Under the pieces are notes generated by a model, which did no database searches, had not been told where the DNA came from, and saw only the letters and a list, made by a program, of their open reading frames with translations. A stretch of DNA of 64,000 nucleotides from RGIG5579 sp045590715 (lineage in GTDB: Bacteria > Bacillota > Clostridia > Oscillospirales > SIG627). Positions 1 to 7,569 of the stretch are shown here, in pieces. The stretch spans positions 1-64,000 of the forward strand of contig JAZNRO010000124.1 of the NCBI GenBank assembly GCA_045590715.1, given 5' to 3'. The stretch's first letter is position 1. Every line of letters starts with the position of its first letter. The position numbers and the translations under genes are program-made.

Positions 1-309
1 GCCGAAGGCGATGGTATCACAAATACCGATAGAAGATAAGATGGATACGGCGCTACGGCCGAAGCTTTCCGCAGACAAAGAAGAAAAAGGAAAGGGCAGT
101 TCCAGGACAAGATCTGCCCCGGCAGAAAGAGCGCACTTTGCCCGGCTATATTTTTCCTGCACCGCAAAAGAGCCACGCTGAACGAAATTGCCGCTCATCA
201 CACACACGATACCCTTATCCGGAAAGGCTTTTCGCACTTCTTCCAGAAGATAGGCGTGGCCGAAATGCAAGGGATTGAATTCACAAATGATGCCGACGGC
301 TTTTTCCAT
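1..309 (-). CDS. tmcAL: tRNA(Met) cytidine acetate ligase, N-terminal part (cut by window edge)
   Basis: The window holds the first 103 residues; the rest lies beyond base 1. The protein starts at an ATG (309) behind AAAGGAG. Visible motifs are GIICEFNPLHFGH (residues 6-18), the HIGH-like nucleotidyltransferase site, VMSGNFVQRG (37-46), LVLELP (67-72) and a run ending in DTIAFG. These are hallmarks of TmcAL (formerly YlbM/DUF795), which uses acetate and ATP to acetylate the wobble cytidine of elongator tRNA-Met. It is divergent from the FkbM-type gene, with only about 65 bases between them. The family assignment is strong; nothing can be said of the C-terminus. Confidence 0.88.
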   Translation of the reverse strand, partial: MEKAVGIICEFNPLHFGHAYLLEEVRKAFPDKGIVCVMSGNFVQRGSFAVQEKYSRAKCALSAGADLVLELPFPFSSLSAESFGRSAVSILSSIGICDTIAFG

Positions 310-373
310 ATTGGCTCCTTTACTTTTTTGATTCTTTATGATATATTGAAAAAAGAAATTTTCGAGGTTAAAA

Positions 374-1411
374 ATGAAAGATATCTGGACTTATTTACAG
401 GAAACGAAAAGACCCGTTTTGATCTACGGGATGGGTGACGGCTGTGACAAGATCATGGCCGTTTGCAAAAAGAAAAATATTGCCATCGCCGGTATCTTTG
501 CCAGTGACGAATACGTCCGCGGGCAAGAGGCCTGCGGTTTTCGGGTGACCACTTACAAAGAGGCAAAAGAATCTTTTCCGGATATGATCGCCCTTTTGGC
601 CTTTGGCGTTTTCCGGGAAGATCTGATGGAGAAGATCAAAAAAATTGCCACTGAAACCGAGCTTCTGGCGCCGGACGTTCCCCTATTCGGAGAAAATCTC
701 TTTGACCTTGCATTTTGCAAGGAAAATGAAGAGAAGATCCGAAAAGTATACGATATGCTTTCCGATGACGTCTCCCGCAAGATCTATGAAAATATCATTC
801 TTTATAAGCTTACGGGAAAGATCGGGTATTTGCTGAAAAGTGAAAGCGCGAAGGCAGAAAATCTCACTACACTTCTTCCCTACAAGGCCGGTGATATTTA
901 CGCGGATCTTGGGGCTTACGACGGGGATACGGTACTGGAATGGCACAATCTTTTCCCGGATCACGGTAAGATCATCGCTTTCGAGCCTAATCCCAAAACC
1001 TTTTTAAAACTTGTAAACAACACGAAAGATATTGAAAATCTTGAAAACCTGCCTTATGCGGCCTGGCACAAAGCAGAAACTCTTACTTTTAACGGAAAAA
1101 GCGGCAGAAGTGCCGCGGTTTCGGAAAGTGGCAAAATACAAGTAGAAGCAAGGGCGCTTGGTGAAATTTGTGAGAAGTGCGACTTTATTAAATTTGACGT
1201 GGAAGGGGCGGAAAAAGAGGCCATTTTGGGGGCAAAGAATTTAATTCTAAAAGAAAAGCCCTCTCTTTGCATCAGTGCTTATCACCGAAGCGAAGATATT
1301 TTTTCTCTTGCCATAGAGGTAAAAGAAATCATGCCGGAATACAAGGTTTATTTAAGGCACAGCCCATACATTCCCGCCTGGGACACCCAATTTTACTTTA
1401 TTGGCAGATAA
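374..1411 (+). CDS. FkbM family methyltransferase
   Basis: 345 residues. An N-terminal Rossmann-like segment (VLIYGMGDGCDK, residues 15-26) resembles the dinucleotide or sugar-binding half seen in two-domain FkbM proteins. The C-terminal half is the SAM-dependent FkbM domain: motif I DLGAYDGDT (178-186), acidic loop FEPNP (203-207) and the FkbM signature FIKFDVEGAE (271-280). Members O-methylate sugars, polyketides or surface polysaccharides; the substrate here cannot be told. The ribosome site (GAGGTT) is weak. It is a single-gene unit closed by a bidirectional terminator. Confidence 0.8.
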   Translation: MKDIWTYLQETKRPVLIYGMGDGCDKIMAVCKKKNIAIAGIFASDEYVRGQEACGFRVTTYKEAKESFPDMIALLAFGVFREDLMEKIKKIATETELLAPDVPLFGENLFDLAFCKENEEKIRKVYDMLSDDVSRKIYENIILYKLTGKIGYLLKSESAKAENLTTLLPYKAGDIYADLGAYDGDTVLEWHNLFPDHGKIIAFEPNPKTFLKLVNNTKDIENLENLPYAAWHKAETLTFNGKSGRSAAVSESGKIQVEARALGEICEKCDFIKFDVEGAEKEAILGAKNLILKEKPSLCISAYHRSEDIFSLAIEVKEIMPEYKVYLRHSPYIPAWDTQFYFIGR

Positions 1412-1447
1412 AAGGATTTGCACCTTTTGGTGCAAATCCTTTTTTTA
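1411..1447. terminator. Bidirectional rho-independent terminator
   Basis: AAAGGATTTGCACC and GGTGCAAATCCTTT form a 14-bp stem with a TTTT loop, followed by a T-run on the plus strand and preceded by A residues. It sits between the convergent FkbM gene and the nucleotidase gene and can serve both. Confidence 0.9.
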
Positions 1448-2026
1448 TAAGGTGACCTCGTCAATATTTTTGGTAAAGGAAGAAATGTAATGAGAAAGGA
1501 AAAAGTCCACTTCGGGCATTTTCATTTCCTCTAAGGATGCTTTGTTATAGGTAGCGGCAGAAGAAAACTCTCTGTTTCCTCTCTCCAGTTCCTGCAGACA
1601 CTTAATATAAGCGCAAAGCTTATCCGCACCTTTGACGATCTTTTTCTCTTCAGGGGTAAGGGTAAGAAGAGACTTGTATTCTTCTGCGGTATCCATATCC
1701 AGGAGAGAAAGCATTTTTTCCTGGCTGATGCGCTCAATTTCTTTATAAGATTCTTTGATGCCGTCGTTATAGTACTTGATGGGAGTAGGAAGATCCCCCG
1801 TCAGCACCTCATTCATATCGTGAAAAAGGGCGGCGGCAAGGATACGGTTGGGATCAAGATCCTTTCCGAAATGGCGGTTGCCGATGAGGGCAAGGGCGTG
1901 AGAGATCACGGCGCACTCCAAGGAATGCTCGCTTAAATTCTCCTGTCTGGTATTATACATCAGCCCCCAACGGGCAATATTTTTCATTTGAAATAAAAGG
2001 GCGTAAAAATCACCGTTATTTTTCAT
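1445..2026 (-). CDS. yfbR: HD-domain 5'-deoxynucleotidase, YfbR-like
   Basis: 193 residues. HD-family metal ligands are visible: EHS (H34), the HD pair in ALFHDMNEV (H69, D70), then LTGDLPTPIKYY, which is close to the E. coli YfbR sequence, and a later Asp in KGADK (D135). YfbR removes the 5' phosphate of deoxynucleoside monophosphates in the cytosol. It is the last gene of the minus operon that starts with hprK, one base after whiA. Length fits the family. The exact substrate range is inferred from homology only. Confidence 0.85.
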   Translation of the reverse strand: MKNNGDFYALLFQMKNIARWGLMYNTRQENLSEHSLECAVISHALALIGNRHFGKDLDPNRILAAALFHDMNEVLTGDLPTPIKYYNDGIKESYKEIERISQEKMLSLLDMDTAEEYKSLLTLTPEEKKIVKGADKLCAYIKCLQELERGNREFSSAATYNKASLEEMKMPEVDFFLSHYISSFTKNIDEVTL

Positions 2027-2027
2027 A

Positions 2028-2951
2028 TTACAATTCCTTTTCTTCTTTGATCTTTTCTGCGATCTTTGTTAGTTTCTGAAACCTGTGATTCAGGCCGGAT
2101 TTGGTAATCTCTTCCTCCGAAAAGCGACACAGTTCCACAAGGCTTACTTCCGGCATGGAAAGACGAAGCTTTGCGGCCTTCTGAAGGGGCTCGGAAAGGG
2201 TCTCCAAAACGCCCTCCTCTTCCAAAAAGCGGATAGCAGAAATCACGCTTTGGGAACCGTTAATGGCTCTTTTCATATTGGCGTTATCAAAATTCTGTCT
2301 GCGGTTGAGATTGGCGCGGATCTCTTTATCAATTCTCAGATCCATCAGATTCAAAGAAAATTTCTGTGCGCCCATCAGGGAAAGCAGATCTTCTATCATG
2401 GTGCTTTCCTTTAAGTACAAAATGATTTTGTCCCCTTCTTTTCCCTCTTTCAAAGAGACACCAAAGCCTAAAAGAACTTCGCAAAGTTCCTTTGCGGCTC
2501 TTTCATTCTGGGGACGGAAGGCGGCGTGATAACCTTTTTGGGGGTCTAAAATGGTGCCGCAGGAAAGGTAAGCGGCACGAACGTACAAAATGCGACAACG
2601 GTCGCAGGAAGAATGAAACGTCTTTTCCGTTTCTTTTAAAACTCGCTCTTTTGCCTCCAACGGAAGGGATAAAATAGCACCCAGACGGTTACCCCGATCT
2701 CTTTTCAACACCTTCGCTTCCATATCAAAGGTGCGGATCAAAAGAAAGGCAATCAGTTCCAAAAAAGCTTCCCGATCGGAAGAAAGAACGGTTTTTCCCT
2801 CTTCTTCCTTGGCTAAAAACAAAAAGACACTGCGAAGAAAAGAGTGTGCGCAACACTCTTTCCATTTCACTCTTTCTTTTTCACCGAATCCCAGTTCTTC
2901 AAAGCTTTTCTCACAGAGAAAGGACTTCACCGAGGATGAGAAGCGTTCCAT
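2028..2951 (-). CDS. whiA: DNA-binding protein WhiA
   Basis: 307 residues, typical for WhiA. The N-terminal half is the degenerate LAGLIDADG homing-endonuclease-like fold, and the C-terminal third contains the conserved RRQNFDNANMKRAI stretch (about 219-232) followed by a helix-turn-helix (SLVELCRFSEEEITKSGLNH region). WhiA controls sporulation genes in actinobacteria and cell division or chromosome segregation in Firmicutes. In most Firmicutes it follows rapZ and yvcK; here it directly follows murB and neither partner is present in the window. Confidence 0.92.
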   Translation of the reverse strand: MERFSSSVKSFLCEKSFEELGFGEKERVKWKECCAHSFLRSVFLFLAKEEEGKTVLSSDREAFLELIAFLLIRTFDMEAKVLKRDRGNRLGAILSLPLEAKERVLKETEKTFHSSCDRCRILYVRAAYLSCGTILDPQKGYHAAFRPQNERAAKELCEVLLGFGVSLKEGKEGDKIILYLKESTMIEDLLSLMGAQKFSLNLMDLRIDKEIRANLNRRQNFDNANMKRAINGSQSVISAIRFLEEEGVLETLSEPLQKAAKLRLSMPEVSLVELCRFSEEEITKSGLNHRFQKLTKIAEKIKEEKEL

Positions 2952-2966
2952 ATCAAAACTCCAGAT

Positions 2967-3893
2967 TTATTCGATTACCCGAACCTCGCACTGAATACAA
3001 AGTCCGTTTTTTTCAAAAATGGTTTTCTTTACAAGATCAATTAAAGCGAAAATATCACTGCTTTTGGCGTTATCGTAATTGATTACAAATCCCGCGTGCT
3101 TTTCACTGACCATAGCACCGCCCACTCTCTTTCCCTTTAGGCCCGCTTCGTCGATCATCTGAGCGGTAAAATGCCCTTCGCAGCGCTTAAAGGTACTGCC
3201 GGCACTGGGGAAATTAAGCGGTTGTTTTTCCCTTCTTCTTTCCATAAAGTCATCCATTTTACTTCGGATCTCTTTCGGATCTCCGGCTATCAGATCAAAG
3301 GTAGCGGAAAGAATGATGCCGCCGTTTTTCTGGAAGATGCTTGTTCTGTAACCCATTTCCAGTTTTTCCAGTGGCAAATCTTCTACCTTTCCTTCTTCCG
3401 TAAGATAGGTAACAAAAGAAAGCACGTCAGCACATTCTCCGCCGTAGGCACCGGCATTCATAAATACCGCTCCGCCTACCGTACCGGGAATACCGTAAAA
3501 GGTTTCCATACCGGAAAGGCCGTTTTTCTGGGCAAAAAGGGAAAGAGCGGTAAAGGATGCACCGCAGTCTGCCGTAATCCGATTTCCTTCCGCTTTTGTT
3601 TCGGAAAGACGGGTCAGGGACAAAATAAGACCGTCATAGCCTTCGTCCTTTGCGATCACGTTAGAACCAAAGCCCAATACAAAAAAGGGGATCCGGTTTT
3701 CCTTCAGCAAGGGATAGAAAGACACCAGAAATTCTTTTGTATTCGGATAGAGTACCGGAGCGGGACCGCCGGTACGGAAAGTGGTAAGGGCAGAAAGGGG
3801 CTGACTTTCCGCAAAGGTATAATCACCGGAGGAAAACTTGCCCTCTGCCTCTCCCCTTTTGAGAAGCGCGCGTACGTTCTCTACTACATTCAT
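2967..3893 (-). CDS. murB: UDP-N-acetylenolpyruvoylglucosamine reductase
   Basis: 308 residues from the ATG at 3893, chosen because GGAG lies 6 bases upstream; an upstream in-frame TTG at 3905 would overlap the preceding gene and has no ribosome site. FAD-binding motifs LGFGSNVIAKDEGYDG and GIPGTVGGAVFMNAGAYGGE are present, with the Tyr of GYRTS and the catalytic Ser of SAGSTFKR (about 233). This is the shorter type II MurB seen in Gram-positives. It reduces enolpyruvyl-UDP-GlcNAc to UDP-MurNAc with NADPH in peptidoglycan synthesis. It lies two bases after the stop of the glucokinase gene. Confidence 0.95.
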   Translation of the reverse strand: MNVVENVRALLKRGEAEGKFSSGDYTFAESQPLSALTTFRTGGPAPVLYPNTKEFLVSFYPLLKENRIPFFVLGFGSNVIAKDEGYDGLILSLTRLSETKAEGNRITADCGASFTALSLFAQKNGLSGMETFYGIPGTVGGAVFMNAGAYGGECADVLSFVTYLTEEGKVEDLPLEKLEMGYRTSIFQKNGGIILSATFDLIAGDPKEIRSKMDDFMERRREKQPLNFPSAGSTFKRCEGHFTAQMIDEAGLKGKRVGGAMVSEKHAGFVINYDNAKSSDIFALIDLVKKTIFEKNGLCIQCEVRVIE

Positions 3894-3895
3894 AC

Positions 3896-4849
3896 TTATC
3901 TCCAAAGAAGCGCGGCACCTACGATGCCGGCATCATTTCCCAGTTCTGCTTTTTTCAGTACCGTTTTTACTTTGCAGTTTCTGGAATACTGTTCTCTCTC
4001 TAAAATTTCTCTCACGGGAGCAAGAAGTGCTTCTCCCTCTCCGGACACACCACCGCCTACGCAGAGTACATCCGGCTGAAAAATATTGACTACGTTGGTA
4101 AGACCTATTGCCAGATAACGGATAAAGCGGTCAACGACCCGTTTTCCTCCCTCATCGCCTTGACGCTGGGCCTGGAAAGCAGTTCTTGCACCGGCATTTT
4201 CTATTTTTCCGTCGCAAAGAGTCCACATCAGACTCTCTTTGCTATTTTCCATTTCTTCCCTTGTCATACGAATAAGAGCCGTAGCGGAACTATACGCTTC
4301 GAAGCAGCCTTTTCTACCACAGGAGCAAGGCACCCCGTCTGCTTCGATCACCATATGGCCCATTTCAGCCGTAGCGGGATTACATCCGGATAAAGGCTTG
4401 CCCTTGAGGATCACACCGCAGCCTACGCCGGTACCAAGGGTAATGCAGATACAGCTATTCATTCCTTTTCCGGCGCCTACCTCTGCTTCGCCTTTTGCGG
4501 CACAGGTGGCGTCGTTTTCAAGACCGACGCGAGAAAGACCGGTACGGGCCTTCAAATCCTCAGCAATGGGAAAATCCACAAAAGCGGGAAGATTACAGGA
4601 ATACTCTATCACGCCCTTTTCGGTATCGCAAATGCCGGGAGCGGCAATGCCGCAAAAGCCCACTTCTTCTTTCGAAATACCGGAAGCTGAAATAAGGCCC
4701 AAAACAAGACTTGCCATATCTGCCATAATAGCAGAAGCCTCTCGCTGAGCGCCGGTTTTGCATTTCTGCTTTAACAAGATATTGCCGTTTTCGTCTACCA
4801 GACCTGCGGCAATATTGGTTCCGCCTAAATCAATGCCGATCGAATACAT
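3896..4849 (-). CDS. ROK family sugar kinase, probable glucokinase
   Basis: 317 residues. ATP-binding phosphate-1 motif GIDLGGTN (5-12), LGTGVGCGV (138-145) and the ROK zinc site: H165 followed by CSCGRKGC (175-182) and E184. ENDATCAA around 111-118 contains the catalytic Asp region. It probably phosphorylates glucose in the cytosol; ROK members also act on fructose, allose or N-acetylmannosamine, so the sugar is not certain. It lies one base after hprK, which suggests co-regulation of carbohydrate use with peptidoglycan precursor supply (murB next). Confidence 0.88.
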   Translation of the reverse strand: MYSIGIDLGGTNIAAGLVDENGNILLKQKCKTGAQREASAIMADMASLVLGLISASGISKEEVGFCGIAAPGICDTEKGVIEYSCNLPAFVDFPIAEDLKARTGLSRVGLENDATCAAKGEAEVGAGKGMNSCICITLGTGVGCGVILKGKPLSGCNPATAEMGHMVIEADGVPCSCGRKGCFEAYSSATALIRMTREEMENSKESLMWTLCDGKIENAGARTAFQAQRQGDEGGKRVVDRFIRYLAIGLTNVVNIFQPDVLCVGGGVSGEGEALLAPVREILEREQYSRNCKVKTVLKKAELGNDAGIVGAALLWR

Positions 4850-4850
4850 T

Positions 4851-5786
4851 TTATTCTCCTTTCAGGCTCTTTGTGATTCTTTCTTCCAATTCCTGGGCAG
4901 TATTAAAGCCCATTAGTCTTTGGCGCATATTCATCGTAGCGATCTCGATAATGAGCGCAAGGTTTCGGCCGGGACGGACGGGAATGGTAACGGAAGGAAT
5001 GCGGATACCCATCAGTTCCGTGTATTCCATATCCATACCAAGGCGTTCGTAGAATTTTCCCTGTTCCCAAGGCTCGAGATTGATAATAAGCTCAATTTTT
5101 TCCGTATCTTTTACCGCGCCCATACCGAAGAGTCTGCGCACGTCTACCACGCCGATACCACGAAGCTCCACGTAATAACGGATGGTTTCGGGAGCGGAGC
5201 CTACCAGGGTAATATCGGAGACCTTTTTGATCTCCACCGCATCGTCCGCGATCAGACGGTGTCCTCTTTTTACAAGGTCAATGGCGGTTTCACTTTTACC
5301 TACTCCGCTATCGCCCAGCAGCAGAACGCCTTCGCCGTATACTTCTACCAAAACGCCGTGACGGGTGATTCTTTCCGCCAGGGCAACGTTCAAAGCGGAG
5401 ATCAGGGCTGACATAAAGTAAGAAGTATCTTTATGGGTGGAGAGGATCGGTACGCCGTAGGTCTTGGCATACTCTAAGGTAATGGGAAGAACCTGTCTTC
5501 CGTGACACACCACCACACAGCAGGGCTTCTGGGAAATCAGCGACCAAATGGCTTCGTTTCTTTGTTCTACGGACAAAGACTCCAGGTAGTCGTATTCCGT
5601 TTTACCCAAAATCTGAATTCTGTCCGGGTCAAAACATTCGTGAAAACCCGCAAGAAAGAGGCCGGGACGGTTGATCTCCTTATGATAGATCTTTCTATCC
5701 CGATGTTCTTCTTCCAGATAAACGGTTTTCAGCTTCAGTTTGTCAATAATCTCGCTAAGCTTAATAAAATACTTCTGTTCAGACAT
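4851..5786 (-). CDS. hprK: HPr kinase/phosphorylase
   Basis: 311 residues. Conserved His in TRHGVLVEVYG (H143), P-loop GDSGVGKS (158-165), the DD pair in LIADDAVEI, signature ELRGIGVVDVRRLFG (about 207-221) and the C-terminal VTIPVRPGRNLALIIE loop. The enzyme phosphorylates HPr on Ser46 and reverses the reaction, setting carbon catabolite repression in low-GC Gram-positives. First gene of a five-gene minus operon, behind an AAAGGAG site and a TTGAAT-17-TAAAAT promoter. Confidence 0.96.
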   Translation of the reverse strand: MSEQKYFIKLSEIIDKLKLKTVYLEEEHRDRKIYHKEINRPGLFLAGFHECFDPDRIQILGKTEYDYLESLSVEQRNEAIWSLISQKPCCVVVCHGRQVLPITLEYAKTYGVPILSTHKDTSYFMSALISALNVALAERITRHGVLVEVYGEGVLLLGDSGVGKSETAIDLVKRGHRLIADDAVEIKKVSDITLVGSAPETIRYYVELRGIGVVDVRRLFGMGAVKDTEKIELIINLEPWEQGKFYERLGMDMEYTELMGIRIPSVTIPVRPGRNLALIIEIATMNMRQRLMGFNTAQELEERITKSLKGE

Positions 5787-5818
5787 ACCGGATCTCCTTT
5801 ATCTATATATCTTATAAA

Positions 5819-5847
5819 ATTTTATCACAAAAGAAAAACAAATTCAA
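5819..5847 (-). promoter_or_regulatory. Promoter of the hprK operon
   Basis: On the minus strand TTGAAT (5847-5842), a 17-base spacer and TAAAAT (5824-5819) lie about 35 bases before the hprK start. Good sigma-A geometry, box similarity moderate. Confidence 0.65.
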
Positions 5848-5853
5848 GGCTTA

Positions 5854-5883
5854 GCATAAATTCTAAAAAGAAAAAGCAAACTA
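5854..5883 (+). promoter_or_regulatory. Candidate sigma-G/sigma-F type promoter of the 56-aa gene
   Basis: GCATA (5854-5858) and CAAACTA (5877-5883) separated by 18 bases resemble the forespore sigma-G pattern (gyATr, 18, cATnnTA) with one mismatch in the -10. No good sigma-A promoter is visible for this gene. The region is A-rich, so chance matches are possible. Confidence 0.35.
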
Positions 5884-5904
5884 TAAGAAAAAAGGAGTTC
5901 AGTG

Positions 5905-6075
5905 ATGAAAAAAATTAAAATCAATCCCAAAGACAGAAAACCCCGTCCGGTATTTGAAACGGGGCCCAGCGATATGATCCGCTTCCCTCCCAGCAAAACC
6001 GATCCGGAAGGCTGGTACACCGGTCTTCCCCTGGATTTCAAGGATCGCCCCACGCAGGACGCAGATGATCTGTAA
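5905..6075 (+). CDS. Small conserved-looking protein, 56 aa, unknown function
   Basis: ATG at 5905 follows AAAGGAG with good spacing; stop at 6073-6075; a strong terminator follows at once, so this is a complete one-gene unit. The product starts MKKIKINPKDRKPRP, has a central WYTGLPLD and ends QDADDL. It is charged and proline-rich, has no membrane segment or signal peptide, and looks largely unstructured. From memory, small clostridial hypothetical proteins with a xYTG motif and a QDADDL end are common, but no function is known to me. A candidate forespore promoter lies upstream. Confidence 0.72.
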   Translation: MKKIKINPKDRKPRPVFETGPSDMIRFPPSKTDPEGWYTGLPLDFKDRPTQDADDL

Positions 6076-6080
6076 AATAA

Positions 6081-6114
6081 GCGGCGCACAAATTTTGCGC
6101 CGCAATTTGTTTTC
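6081..6114 (+). terminator. Terminator after the 56-aa gene
   Basis: GCGGCGCA and TGCGCCGC form an 8-bp GC-rich stem followed by AATTTGTTTTC. It closes the small gene before the rubrerythrin promoter. Confidence 0.8.
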
Positions 6115-6137
6115 TTATAGCTTTGTAAAAAAAATAC

Positions 6138-6167
6138 TTGATTTTTTTAAAAAAGGAGTGATATAAT
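6138..6167 (+). promoter_or_regulatory. Rubrerythrin promoter
   Basis: TTGATT (6138-6143), 18-base spacer, TATAAT (6162-6167). The -10 box overlaps an in-frame ATG at 6166, so that ATG cannot be transcribed; this forces the GTG at 6205 as start. Confidence 0.75.
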
Positions 6168-6204
6168 GGAAAAAAGTTCCATAGTATTGAAGGAGGAAAC
6201 CCCC

Positions 6205-6747
6205 GTGAAAGAAAACAAATACGCCGGTACTCAGACCGAAAAGAACCTGGAAGCCGCTTTTGCCGGTGAAAGCCAGGCAAGAAACAAGTATACCTACTTT
6301 GCATCCGTTGCCAAAAAAGAAGGCTACGAGCAGATCTCCGCTTTGTTTCTGAAAACTGCAGACAATGAAAAAGAACATGCAAAAATGTGGCTGAAGGAAC
6401 TGAATGGCATCGGCAGCACCGATGAAAATCTGAAGGCCGCTGCAGAAGGCGAAAACTACGAGTGGACCGATATGTACGAAGGCTTTGCCAAGACCGCGGA
6501 AGAAGAAGGCTTTACCGATCTTGCCGCAAAATTCCGTCTGGTTGCCGCCGTTGAAAAGCATCACGAAGAGCGCTATCGCAAACTTCTTGAAAACGTAGAA
6601 ACCGCCGCTGTATTCGAAAAGAGCGAAGTAAAAGTATGGGAATGCCGCAACTGCGGACACATTATGGTAGGTACCAAAGCCCCCGAAATTTGTCCCACCT
6701 GCGCTCATCCCAAGGCATTTTTCGAAATTCATCTGGAAAATTATTAA
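6205..6747 (+). CDS. rbr: Rubrerythrin
   Basis: 180 residues from the GTG at 6205, which has AAGGAGG eight bases upstream; an in-frame ATG at 6166 sits inside the -10 box and is rejected. The N-terminal ferritin-like di-iron domain starts TEKNLEAAFAGESQARNKY and carries the paired ExxH ligands (EKEHAKMW, EKHHEERY). The C-terminal rubredoxin domain has two CxxC knuckles, CRNCGHI and CPTCAHP. Rubrerythrin reduces hydrogen peroxide in the cytosol of anaerobes, using NADH through a rubredoxin or related reductase. It has its own promoter. Confidence 0.96.
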   Translation: MKENKYAGTQTEKNLEAAFAGESQARNKYTYFASVAKKEGYEQISALFLKTADNEKEHAKMWLKELNGIGSTDENLKAAAEGENYEWTDMYEGFAKTAEEEGFTDLAAKFRLVAAVEKHHEERYRKLLENVETAAVFEKSEVKVWECRNCGHIMVGTKAPEICPTCAHPKAFFEIHLENY

Positions 6748-6763
6748 TTCCCCTTGTCAATTG

Positions 6764-6792
6764 TTGACAAAATTCACATTTTCCGATACAAT
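6764..6792 (+). promoter_or_regulatory. Promoter of the mgtC-like gene
   Basis: Consensus TTGACA (6764-6769), 17-base spacer, TACAAT (6787-6792). Expected transcription start is near 6799, only about 8 bases before a strong hairpin. Confidence 0.82.
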
Positions 6793-6806
6793 AGAAGTAT
6801 AAGAGT

Positions 6807-6845
6807 AAAAGATGCAAGAGAAGTTTGCTCCTTGCATCTTTTCCT
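6807..6845 (+). terminator. Leader hairpin, attenuator-like, before the mgtC-like gene
   Basis: AAAAGATGCAAG (6807-6818) pairs perfectly with CTTGCATCTTTT (6831-6842) around a 12-base loop and is followed by CCTTTTCC. It lies downstream of the promoter and upstream of the ribosome site, so it is either an attenuator or the end of a roughly 45-base RNA. It may also end rubrerythrin transcripts. Confidence 0.6.
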
Positions 6846-6889
6846 TTTCCTAAAAACTTTCATTTCAAAACATACATAAGGAGATTTTT

Positions 6890-7567
6890 ATGCCTTTTTG
6901 CATTTTTTCCAACGAGCTAAACAGCCTTATGGGCATTTTAGAAGTTGCTTTCCGCTGTCTGGTAGCCGTTTTGGTAGGTCTTTTCATCGGTATGGAGCGT
7001 GCCCGTCACGGCCGTGCCGCCGGTATGCGTACCCACGTTTTGGTATGTCTTGGCTCTGCTATTACCGCTATGACCGGTATTTACGTCAACGAGATCACCG
7101 GCGGCGGTGACGTTCTCCGTCTGGCTGCCCAGGTAATCAGCGGCGTAGGTTTCCTTGGTGCCGGTATGATCATCCTGAAAAACGATAATATGATCATGGG
7201 TCTTACCACTGCCGCAGGCGTATGGGCTACCTCAACTTTGGGTATTGCCGTAGGCTACGGTTTTTACAGCGGTGCTCTCATCGGCGCATTCCTGTTTTTG
7301 GTTGCCTTGATGCTCTTTGCAAAATTTGAGAGAAGAAAGAAAAACACCCTGGTGATCTACGTTGAGATCAGTGATATGGAAAAATTCAATACCTTTATGG
7401 AGCAAGTAAAAGCCGCTTGTCCCTGCGAACCCGTATTCCGTGTTTACGCGCCTATTACAAATTGCACGGGACACATTGGAATTGACGTAGTAATGGATCG
7501 AAGAAAAGCACTTTCTTACACCGATTTTCTGGAATTTGACGGCGTAGTATTTGCTTACGAGGCGTAA
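6890..7567 (+). CDS. MgtC/SapB family membrane protein
   Basis: 225 residues, ATG behind AAGGAG. The N-terminal 140 residues hold about four or five hydrophobic helices with the family motifs GLFIGMERARHGRAAGMRTH, LVCLGSA and GVGFLGAGMI, plus TTAAGVWATSTLG. The C-terminal 80 residues are a soluble ACT-like domain. MgtC proteins sit in the cytoplasmic membrane; in pathogens they help growth at low magnesium and modulate ATP synthase, while in Gram-positives the role is unclear. The following HAD phosphatase gene starts 2 bases after its stop, so the two are co-transcribed. Confidence 0.88.
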   Translation: MPFCIFSNELNSLMGILEVAFRCLVAVLVGLFIGMERARHGRAAGMRTHVLVCLGSAITAMTGIYVNEITGGGDVLRLAAQVISGVGFLGAGMIILKNDNMIMGLTTAAGVWATSTLGIAVGYGFYSGALIGAFLFLVALMLFAKFERRKKNTLVIYVEISDMEKFNTFMEQVKAACPCEPVFRVYAPITNCTGHIGIDVVMDRRKALSYTDFLEFDGVVFAYEA

Positions 7568-7569
7568 AA

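Noticed and set aside
6166..6204. Upstream ATG as the rubrerythrin start
   Set aside because: It overlaps the TATAAT box of the promoter; the GTG at 6205 with AAGGAGG gives the family-typical N-terminus.
6799..6889. M-box magnesium riboswitch before the mgtC-like gene
   Set aside because: The leader is under 100 bases and contains a single hairpin, not the three-helix M-box core.
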